The translations under genes were made by a program, and so were the position numbers. 23,823 nucleotides of DNA, taken from Clostridiales bacterium. GTDB taxonomy: Bacteria; Bacillota; Clostridia; Oscillospirales; Butyricicoccaceae. Of the stretch, positions 6,550 to 13,127 are shown in pieces. The notes beneath the pieces were generated by a model. It worked only from the letters and a program-made list of their open reading frames with translations. It searched no databases and was not told where the DNA came from. Within the stretch, counting starts at the first letter, position 1. Each line of letters begins with the position of its first letter. The stretch is taken from NCBI GenBank assembly GCA_019418305.1, contig DYCA01000001.1, positions 20,764 through 44,586 on the forward strand, given 5' to 3'.

Positions 6550-7926
6550 TCAGAACTGAAAATAGATAAACGGATTGAATGTGCCTGCCGACAGGTTCAG
6601 CATACAAAGCACAAGCAGCACCATCGCCCCTACAAGTGTAATGGATTCATTTTTCGGCTGTAAACGTTTTGCAATCGGAAAGCTGAGTAAAACCGCCAAA
6701 ACCAGGGCTAACAAGAACGCAGGTGTAAATAATGAACATACAGTCATTGTTCCTGTCCAGTCCAGACCCATACCGGTAAGCATCGCCGCAAACATCGCAC
6801 CTGCTTGTCCCAGCGACTCAGCGCGGAACAATGTAAAGCCCAGCACAACCACCAGCATGGTATACACATGACCAAGCGTCTTTCCTTTCAGCCGACGTGC
6901 AGGCACGATGCCGCTGTCCTCGAGCACCGAGAACAAGCCGTGCCACAGACCCCACAGCACGAATGTCCAGTTTGCACCGTGCCACAGTCCAGTTGTGAAA
7001 AACACGATCACGCGATTAACCCAAGTGCGCACTCTTCCTTTGCGGTTGCCGCCCAACGGGATATACAAATAATCGCGGAACCAAGTCGACAGCGAAATAT
7101 GCCAGCGACGCCAGAACTCCTGAATCGTGGTTGCCGTATAAGGGTAATCAAAATTTTCGAGGAAATGGAACCCGAACATCCGACCCATACCGATTGCCAT
7201 ATCGCTGTAACCGGAAAAGTCGAAGTAGATCTGCAGCGTATAACAGATGGCTCCCATCCACGCAGCAAACATACCGATTTCACCCGTGGGCAGCGCAAAC
7301 ACCGCGTCCGCCATCTGCCCCATCGCATTGGAAATTAACAGCTTTTTGGAAAGCCCACAGATGAACCGACGGATACCCAAAGCGGTTTCGCGCGGTGTGG
7401 TCCGCCGCTGATCTATCTCCTTTTCAATATCGTGATACTTCACAATCGGACCCGCAATTAACTGTGGAAAATAAGAAATATAAAGCAGAATTTTCACAAA
7501 AGAGCGAGAAACGACCGACCGGTCACGATACACGTCAATCACATAGGACAGTCCCTGAAAGGTGAAGAACGAAATGCCGATCGGCAACGCAATACCAGTC
7601 ATCGGCAACGCCATACCGAACAGGTTATTTATCGTACCAATCGCAAAGTCGGCATACTTGAACACCGCCAACAAGCCGATGCCGCCCACGACCGCGATCC
7701 CAACGCCCAATTTCGGATATTTACCCGCTGCCAGCAAACCACACACGTAGTTCAGTACCACACTGAGCAGCAGCAACGGCAAATAAACCGGCTGCCCGAA
7801 CGAATAAAAAATCAGACTGGCTATGAGCAGCAGCATGTTTTTTGTCCGTATACCGGGCAGCACACGATCGAGTACGAACACGACCGGCAGAAAGATAAAC
7901 AGAAAGATCGCTGAACTGAAAACCAT
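6550..7926 (-). CDS. MBOAT family O-acyltransferase (AlgI/PatA-like)
   Basis: Polytopic membrane-bound O-acyltransferase, expected to transfer an acyl group (usually acetyl) across the membrane toward a cell-surface polysaccharide. The 458 residues have many hydrophobic helices and the family landmarks: ISFFTFQGLSYVIDVYR near 118-134, QLIAGPIVKY at 155-164, FWRRWHISLSTWFRDYLYIP with H276, and TTGLWHGANWTFVLWGLWHG with the presumed catalytic H317. The ATG at 7926 has AAGGA nine bases upstream. It sits 24 bases after the EamA gene and 10 before the AlgJ-like gene. The pairing with an SGNH partner is the standard bacterial acetylation arrangement. Confidence 0.95.
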   Translation of the reverse strand: MVFSSAIFLFIFLPVVFVLDRVLPGIRTKNMLLLIASLIFYSFGQPVYLPLLLLSVVLNYVCGLLAAGKYPKLGVGIAVVGGIGLLAVFKYADFAIGTINNLFGMALPMTGIALPIGISFFTFQGLSYVIDVYRDRSVVSRSFVKILLYISYFPQLIAGPIVKYHDIEKEIDQRRTTPRETALGIRRFICGLSKKLLISNAMGQMADAVFALPTGEIGMFAAWMGAICYTLQIYFDFSGYSDMAIGMGRMFGFHFLENFDYPYTATTIQEFWRRWHISLSTWFRDYLYIPLGGNRKGRVRTWVNRVIVFFTTGLWHGANWTFVLWGLWHGLFSVLEDSGIVPARRLKGKTLGHVYTMLVVVLGFTLFRAESLGQAGAMFAAMLTGMGLDWTGTMTVCSLFTPAFLLALVLAVLLSFPIAKRLQPKNESITLVGAMVLLVLCMLNLSAGTFNPFIYFQF

Positions 7927-7950
7927 GTTGTTTTTTCCTTTTTCTCTTTA

Positions 7951-8880
7951 TTATGCCTGCCCGCCCTCTATTTTACTCTCATGTACATAATTTGCAATTG
8001 CGATACCGCCGCTGACCAGCACCAGTGCGCTCAAATTGCGCAGCGTGAGGATTTGTTCTCCCAACACGATGGCAGAGATCAGCGCGCCAAACACCGGAAT
8101 CAAAAAACAGAACAGGCTGACCTTGCCCACTGGAAATTTACCCAGCAGCGCTGTCCAGATGGTAAACGCTGCGGCAGACAGCACTACCATATACGCCAGC
8201 AGCAGCACACCGACCGGTGTGACCCTTCCCAGTCGGCCTCCGCCGAGCAGACCAACCGCCAGCAGGAACACACCGCCCATCAGCAGCTGCCAACCGGTCA
8301 ACAGCATCGGATCACGTCCCGGTGTATAAATGCGGGAAACCAACGCACCTGCACCGGCAGACACCGCCGACAGAAGCACCAAGCCGTCGCCATGCAGGTT
8401 AAAGCCATTCAGACCACCCAGGCCGAGCACCAGCACCCCCGCAAAGCCGCACAGACAGCCAACCACTTTCTGCCGGTTCATTTTATCGTTCTGCAAAAAC
8501 AGATGCGCGCAGATGAGTGCAAAAAAGGTCTGCGTTCCGGACAACACCGCGCCCTTGGTGCCGGTTGTGCCGGACAAACCGATATAATAGCACACATACT
8601 GAATCATGCTCTGAAACAGGCAAATCCAGAAAATTGGTTTCCACTCACTGCGCAACGGAACGATACGGTGGCCCTTGATGCGCGCCACCAGCAGCACCAG
8701 CAGTCCCGCCAGCGCAAACCGCCAGCCTGCAAAATACAGCTGAGAAAACGGTGCGTCCGATGCAATAGCAAACAGCTCATATCCTTTTTTGATACAGGGG
8801 GCCGCACTGCCCCACAGTGCGGTACACAAGACCGCAGGCATATATAACCGACGAACTAACTCTGTTGTTTGTTCCTTCAT
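7951..8880 (-). CDS. DMT superfamily transporter, EamA type
   Basis: Predicted ten-helix drug/metabolite transporter (two EamA repeats), substrate unknown. About 309 residues if started at the ATG at 8880 (MKEQTTELV), which follows a GGGGAAGAG purine run. An in-frame ATG at 8904 and a longer reading up to 9000 exist. The extended -10 promoter at 8911-8916 lies inside that extension and would start transcription near 8904, so the shorter start is favoured. EamA features include TALWGSAAPCIKKGYE near the start, SGTTGTKGAVLSGTQTFFAL in repeat one and the C-terminal ISAIVLGEQILTLRNLSAL in repeat two. It is the first gene of the four-gene surface-acylation operon, though a functional link is only suggested by the 24-base spacing. 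Confidence 0.88.
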   Translation of the reverse strand: MKEQTTELVRRLYMPAVLCTALWGSAAPCIKKGYELFAIASDAPFSQLYFAGWRFALAGLLVLLVARIKGHRIVPLRSEWKPIFWICLFQSMIQYVCYYIGLSGTTGTKGAVLSGTQTFFALICAHLFLQNDKMNRQKVVGCLCGFAGVLVLGLGGLNGFNLHGDGLVLLSAVSAGAGALVSRIYTPGRDPMLLTGWQLLMGGVFLLAVGLLGGGRLGRVTPVGVLLLAYMVVLSAAAFTIWTALLGKFPVGKVSLFCFLIPVFGALISAIVLGEQILTLRNLSALVLVSGGIAIANYVHESKIEGGQA

Positions 8881-8910
8881 TTTCTCTTCCCCTTTTTCTG
8901 ACATGAAGCC

Positions 8911-8939
8911 AGTATAGCATTTTTCCCTTTCACACGCAA
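8911..8939 (-). promoter_or_regulatory. Promoter of the EamA-MBOAT-AlgJ-lipoprotein operon
   Basis: TTGCGT (8939-8934), 17-base spacer, TATACT (8916-8911) preceded by TGC, an extended -10. The same -35 and spacing recur at the aminotransferase promoter (10819-10847). Confidence 0.65.
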
Positions 8940-8998
8940 GCAAGGGAAATTTATCGGACACCCACTCTGGTATTCTACCATCATAGGAGGTGAACGGC

Positions 8999-9172
8999 AT
9001 GATTTACAGTTGTCAAACCAAATGCTGCCACTATATTTTCCGCGGCAGCGAACAGCAGCGCACCTGCCCGGACTGCGGAAAGCAGAAAATTCACCCAGCA
9101 ACCGCAGCGGAACGTGCCGAGTTCTTCCATCGGCATACCGCCAACCTCGTCAAACACCGCCGCTCCGGCTGA
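8999..9172 (+). CDS. Small zinc-ribbon-like protein, 57 aa
   Basis: Hypothetical protein with Cys5 and Cys9/Cys10 plus CPDCGK (Cys23, Cys26), a spacing compatible with a rubredoxin-like or zinc-ribbon knuckle. The C-terminal half is His/Arg-rich (FHRHTANLVKHRRSG). The start is fixed by a textbook AGGAGG (8985-8990) eight bases before the ATG at 8999; an in-frame GTG at 8990 overlaps that site and is rejected. A TG-extended TATTCT box lies at 8971-8976. It is divergent from the EamA operon and is followed immediately by a strong terminator. Function unknown; a small regulator or an RNA/DNA-binding protein would fit. Confidence 0.7.
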   Translation: MIYSCQTKCCHYIFRGSEQQRTCPDCGKQKIHPATAAERAEFFHRHTANLVKHRRSG

Positions 9173-9181
9173 GCGCACAGC

Positions 9182-9215
9182 AAAAGACCTTCCGAACCGC
9201 TCCGGAAGGTCTTTT
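9182..9215. terminator. Bidirectional terminator between two convergent micro-genes
   Basis: A 13-bp stem (9182-9194 with 9203-9215), eight-base loop, AAAA at the left and TTTT at the right, so it serves the zinc-ribbon gene on plus and the small basic gene on minus. Confidence 0.9.
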
Positions 9216-9289
9216 ACATACCGTTTTCATTTGTCATTTCATTTCTGACTCCTCAAGGTAGCCACAGCAGCCACCGTAATGATTTCACA

Positions 9290-9436
9290 TTACTTGGCGG
9301 TGTGACGCGCCTTGCGAGACATCGACTTGACGCGGTTCTGGTCCAGATCCAGCATACGTGCTGCGACCAGATCATTGAAGAAACCCTTCATCATGATTTC
9401 GTCACGCTCCTTTTCGTGTAATGTTTCTGAGACCAT
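9290..9436 (-). CDS. Basic micro-protein, 48 aa (or 34 aa from an internal start)
   Basis: Unrecognised. The frame from ATG 9436 to TAA 9290 gives 48 residues: an acidic first third (SETLHEKERDE), then MMKGFFNDLVAARMLDLDQ and a strongly basic tail (RVKSMSRKARHTAK) ending at the stop. The start is uncertain. The ATG at 9436 lacks a usable ribosome binding site and would leave only about nine leader bases after the TATAAT at 9452-9457. The double ATG at 9394/9391 has AGGAG at 9407-9411, 12 bases upstream, and gives 34 residues. Coding character is supported by the -10 box, the ribosome binding site and the shared downstream terminator. The charge asymmetry suggests a nucleic-acid or ribosome-binding peptide, but that is inference. 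Confidence 0.55.
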   Translation of the reverse strand: MVSETLHEKERDEIMMKGFFNDLVAARMLDLDQNRVKSMSRKARHTAK

Positions 9437-9451
9437 TTCCTAATCTCTGCT

Positions 9452-9457
9452 ATTATA
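9452..9457 (-). promoter_or_regulatory. -10 box for the micro-protein gene
   Basis: Perfect TATAAT on the minus strand. The -35 region is only a T-run, so recognition would rest mainly on the -10. The rest of 9437-9599 is AT-rich and I see no gene or strong hairpin in it. Confidence 0.45.
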
Positions 9458-9599
9458 ATACACGGAGTGCGGCAAAAAAACAAGCGGCATGTTTTATGAA
9501 TATCATACAACTGATGTCATTTAATTTTGTGCAATATTTCCTATAGTCGTTAACATTTTGTACATACTTTGCAGAAGTTAATTAGAAGTTTTCAACAAC

Positions 9600-10790
9600 T
9601 TAACTTTTTCCATATTCTTTTGCCAGTTCTGCAAACAGAGGCAGCGCACGACGAATGGTTTCCGTCTGCACGCAATAAGAAATGCGCATGTGACCCGACG
9701 CGCCAAAATCTGCGCCCGGTACAACCAGCAAATCATGTTTTTTCGCACGCTCACAGAATGCGCGGTCGTCCGGCTCGAGCGTCTGCGGAAACAGATAAAA
9801 CGCTCCCGCAGGCTTGACGCAGGTATATCCCATACTGGTGAGTCCTTGGTAAAGCAAGTCTCGATTGGTCTGATAGACTGAAATATCGCTCGTCAGGCCA
9901 GCGCAGCGCGCCGCCACGCGCTGGAACATGCTGGGCGCACATACATATCCCAGCGCACGGCCCGCGCCGCATACGGCAGCATACAAATCAGCGCTGTCGG
10001 CCGCCTGCGGCGGCACCAGCACATAGCCGATACGCTCACCCGGCAATGAAAGCGACTTGGAATAGGAATAGCACACAATCGTATTATCATAATAGTTCGG
10101 GACAAACGGCACCTGTATGCCATCATATACGATCTCCCGGTAAGGCTCATCCGATACCAAATAGATGGGATGCCCGTATTGCTTTTCTTTTTCGCGCAAT
10201 AGTGCAGACAACTGCAGCACGGTCTGCTCTGAATAAACCGCGCCCGACGGATTGTTTGGCGAGTTAACTACGACCGCCTTGGTGTGCTCATTCAGCGCCT
10301 GCTCTAACGCGTCGAAGTCGATTTGGAAATCCGTGATGGACGGCGGCACAATGACCGCCTTGGCTCCCGCGCCGCTTTCAATGAACATGAGGTATTCCGG
10401 AAAATACGGCGCCAGCACAACAAATTCATCTCCCGGACAGGCAATCGCCTTGAACGCACAGGACAATGCCGCCGCTGCACCCGCGGTCAGGTACAGGCTG
10501 TCTCCCGTATAGGCCGTACCGAAACGGCGGTTGAGGTCATCTGCCAGTGCCTTACGCACATCCGCTGCACCCTGCGCAGAAGTATAGCCGTGCAGCGCAA
10601 CCGGATCGCCCGCAGCCTCAGCCAAAATCGCTTCACGCACTGCATCCGGCGCAGGCACATTCGGATTGCCGATAGAAAAATCAAATACATTTTCCCGTCC
10701 GACTACCGCTGCGCGCTGGTTACCGTATTCAAAAAGCTCGCGGATGGTGGAACGGTTGTTCCCCAACGCAGCCATCTGCTGATTAAGCAT
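9600..10790 (-). CDS. PLP-dependent class I/II aminotransferase
   Basis: Fold-type I aminotransferase transferring an amino group between an amino acid and a 2-oxo acid; the preferred substrate (aspartate, aromatic or alanine) is not determined. The ATG at 10790 gives 396 residues, the normal size, and follows GAAAGGGG. Upstream in-frame codons reach into the promoter and the parC terminator and are excluded. Landmarks: FDFSIGNPNVPAP (36-48), HGYTSAQG (67-74), NSPNNPSGAVYS (177-188), SDEPYREIVYDG with D214, the PLP lysine K245 in YSYSKSLSLPGERIGY, and R369 (HMRISYC) for the substrate carboxylate. It is a single-gene unit with its own strong promoter, and no clear terminator is seen after it. 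Confidence 0.93.
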   Translation of the reverse strand: MLNQQMAALGNNRSTIRELFEYGNQRAAVVGRENVFDFSIGNPNVPAPDAVREAILAEAAGDPVALHGYTSAQGAADVRKALADDLNRRFGTAYTGDSLYLTAGAAAALSCAFKAIACPGDEFVVLAPYFPEYLMFIESGAGAKAVIVPPSITDFQIDFDALEQALNEHTKAVVVNSPNNPSGAVYSEQTVLQLSALLREKEKQYGHPIYLVSDEPYREIVYDGIQVPFVPNYYDNTIVCYSYSKSLSLPGERIGYVLVPPQAADSADLYAAVCGAGRALGYVCAPSMFQRVAARCAGLTSDISVYQTNRDLLYQGLTSMGYTCVKPAGAFYLFPQTLEPDDRAFCERAKKHDLLVVPGADFGASGHMRISYCVQTETIRRALPLFAELAKEYGKS

Positions 10791-10818
10791 GTCAAATCGC
10801 CCCTTTCTTATGGAATTT

Positions 10819-10847
10819 ATTATAGCACAGCGTAAAAGTGCACGCAA
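10819..10847 (-). promoter_or_regulatory. Strong promoter of the aminotransferase gene
   Basis: TTGCGT (10847-10842), 17-base spacer, perfect TATAAT (10824-10819) with TGC in front, an extended -10. Confidence 0.8.
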
Positions 10848-10854
10848 GGCAAAG

Positions 10855-10881
10855 CCCGCCGCACAAGCACTGTGCGGCGGG
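10855..10881 (-). terminator. Terminator hairpin after the topoisomerase operon
   Basis: An 11-bp perfect GC-rich stem (10855-10865 with 10871-10881) with a five-base loop starts 13 bases past the parC-like stop. It is followed on the minus strand by CTTTGCCTTG, a weak T-tract. Confidence 0.65.
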
Positions 10882-10893
10882 ACTGTTTTGCGT

Positions 10894-13110
10894 TTATTCA
10901 AATTTAATCTGCTTTTCCGGCAGGTCCTCATCAGTCAACAGCGCGCCGATAGAAGGAATGCTGCGGCAGCGGTAGCGTCCATTGTCGGACAACCCTGCGT
11001 CCTCCATGCGGCAGGCGCGCGTAATTGTATGCTTACCACGCAGCACCATAGCCTGTACGCCCTGCGTCGAGCGGCTTGCCTTGATGTCCAGCATGTTCGC
11101 GCGGAAGGTCAGCGCGCGGTTGGCCGTCGAAAACATGGTGATTTCGGTCTCCTCATCAACCGGATGGAAGAACGCCACCGCAGGCGATTTGGCCGAATAC
11201 GCGCCAGTCAAGCGACGGCGGTTTGTCTTGGTTTCAAAGCTTTCGAGCGAGAAGCGCGCAGCCTTGCCGTTTTGGAACACAATGACCATATTACCCTTGT
11301 AATCGCCCGGCAGCATGGCATACACCGGCGTTTCGCCCTCGTCCATGCCGAGCTTTCCGGCCAGATAATCACCCAGCACCGATGCCTTGCAATCGTCAAA
11401 GTCATACAGATGTGCCTTGTATGCCTGCTGCATATTGGTGAAGAACACGATTTCAGCCTTGTTGGTTGTCTCGGTCTGCCAAATCACCTCGTCGCCATCC
11501 TTGAGCTTGTGCTCCTGCGACATACGCCACGACTGTGGCGTGATTTTTTTGAAGTAGCCCTCGCGTGTCAGGAACAGCAGCACCGCATAATCCTCGATGT
11601 GGTCCTCCTCATCGAACTCCGGCACCGCCTCGGCAGTCACCAGACGAGTACGGCGCGGCGATGGGTACTTTTTGATAACCTGTTCCAGTTCTTTGACGAT
11701 AATATTCCGAATCTTCGTTTTGGATTTAACGATTTCCTCGAGCTTTGCAATCTCTTTCTCCAGCGCCTCGGTCTCCTGCGTGCGCTTGAGAATATACTCC
11801 TTATTGATATTGCGTAAGCGAATATCCGCAATAAACTCGGCCTGAATCTGGTCGATACCGAAGCCAATCATCAGGTTTGGGATAACCTCGGCGTCCTCTT
11901 CCGTCTCGCGGATAATGCGAATCGCCTTATCGATATCCAACAGAATCTTGGCCAGACCGTGCAGCAAATGCAGCTTGTCCTTCTTTTTATTCAGATCGAA
12001 GAACACACGGCGACGCACACACTCGGTGCGCCATGCGGTCCACTCATCGAGCAGCTCACGTACACCCAGCACACGCGGCATACCGCCAATCAGCACATTG
12101 AAATTGCAGGAAAAGCTGTCCATCAACGGCGTCAGCTTCATCAGCTTTGCCATCAGCTTTTCCGGGTCGGTGCCGCGCTTGAGGTCAATTGCAATCTTTA
12201 GGCCGGACAGATCGGTTTCATCGCGCACATCTGCGATTTCACGCAGCTTACCACTCTTGGCTAGCTCTGCAATCTTATCGATAATCGCCTCAATGGTGGT
12301 CGTGTACGGAATTTCCGTAACCTCAATCAGGTTGTCCTTTTTGTCAAACGTCCACTTCGCACGCACCTTGAACGATCCACGACCGGTCTCGTAAATCGCA
12401 CGCATCTCGTCCTCGTCGTAAATCAGCTCACCGCCGGTCGTGAAGTCCGGCGCGGGCAGAGTCGTGAGCAGATCGTGCCCTGGATTCTTGATGCATTCGA
12501 TCGTCGTGCGGCATACCTCTTCCAGATTAAAGCCGCAGAAGTTGGACGCCATGCCGACCGCAATGCCGGTATTGGCCGAAACCAGAATATTCGGGAAGGT
12601 CGTCGGCAGCAGCGTCGGCTCCTTCATTGTGCCATCATAGTTATCGGTGAAATCCACTGCGTCCGTGTCGATGTCACGAAATAGCTCCGCACAGAACGTA
12701 TCCAACTTGGCCTCGGTATAACGCGGTGCGGCATAGGCCATATCGCGGGAATACACCTTGCCAAAGTTACCCTTGGAATCGACAAACGGCATGAGCAATG
12801 CTTCATTGCCGCGCGTCAGGCGCACCATCGTCTCGTAGATGGCCGCGTCGCCGTGCGGATTGAGCTTCATTGTCGCGCCGACAATGTTAGCCGATTTGGT
12901 GCGGTTGCCGTTCAGCAGCCCCATTTTATACATCGTGTATAACAGCTTGCGATGCGAGGGCTTGAAACCGTCAATCTCAGGGATTGCGCGCGAAACAATA
13001 ACGCTCATTGCATAGGGCATATAGTTCTCGCGCAGCGTATCCGTGATACGTTGGTCAACCGAAGGATGCTCCTTATATACTTTTGGCTCGTCGTTTTTCT
13101 TCTTTGCCAT
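10894..13110 (-). CDS. Type IIA topoisomerase subunit A (ParC/GyrA-like paralogue)
   Basis: DNA cleavage-religation subunit of a type IIA topoisomerase, partner of the B subunit encoded just upstream. The 738 residues are shorter than classic GyrA because the C-terminal part is short. N-terminal blocks are RENYMPYAMSVIVSRAIPE (28-46) and DGFKPSHRKLLYTM (47-60). The catalytic tyrosine is Y131 in AAPRYTEAKL. A coiled-coil region near 420-480 (ETEALEKEIAKLEEIVKSK) is followed by a C-terminal region with partial beta-pinwheel-like repeats. The quinolone pocket reads NPHGDAAIYE, with Ala89 where GyrA has Ser83 and Glu93 where it has Asp87. From memory this version is typical of a Clostridia-specific gyrA/parC paralogue. 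Start ATG follows AAGGAG, 17 bases after the B subunit. Confidence 0.9.
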   Translation of the reverse strand: MAKKKNDEPKVYKEHPSVDQRITDTLRENYMPYAMSVIVSRAIPEIDGFKPSHRKLLYTMYKMGLLNGNRTKSANIVGATMKLNPHGDAAIYETMVRLTRGNEALLMPFVDSKGNFGKVYSRDMAYAAPRYTEAKLDTFCAELFRDIDTDAVDFTDNYDGTMKEPTLLPTTFPNILVSANTGIAVGMASNFCGFNLEEVCRTTIECIKNPGHDLLTTLPAPDFTTGGELIYDEDEMRAIYETGRGSFKVRAKWTFDKKDNLIEVTEIPYTTTIEAIIDKIAELAKSGKLREIADVRDETDLSGLKIAIDLKRGTDPEKLMAKLMKLTPLMDSFSCNFNVLIGGMPRVLGVRELLDEWTAWRTECVRRRVFFDLNKKKDKLHLLHGLAKILLDIDKAIRIIRETEEDAEVIPNLMIGFGIDQIQAEFIADIRLRNINKEYILKRTQETEALEKEIAKLEEIVKSKTKIRNIIVKELEQVIKKYPSPRRTRLVTAEAVPEFDEEDHIEDYAVLLFLTREGYFKKITPQSWRMSQEHKLKDGDEVIWQTETTNKAEIVFFTNMQQAYKAHLYDFDDCKASVLGDYLAGKLGMDEGETPVYAMLPGDYKGNMVIVFQNGKAARFSLESFETKTNRRRLTGAYSAKSPAVAFFHPVDEETEITMFSTANRALTFRANMLDIKASRSTQGVQAMVLRGKHTITRACRMEDAGLSDNGRYRCRSIPSIGALLTDEDLPEKQIKFE

Positions 13111-13127
13111 CCAAATTTAACTCCTTG

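Noticed and set aside
8881..9000. N-terminal 40-residue extension of the EamA protein
   Set aside because: Contains the operon promoter, has no hydrophobic segment, and the downstream ATG at 8880 gives a normal EamA N-terminus.
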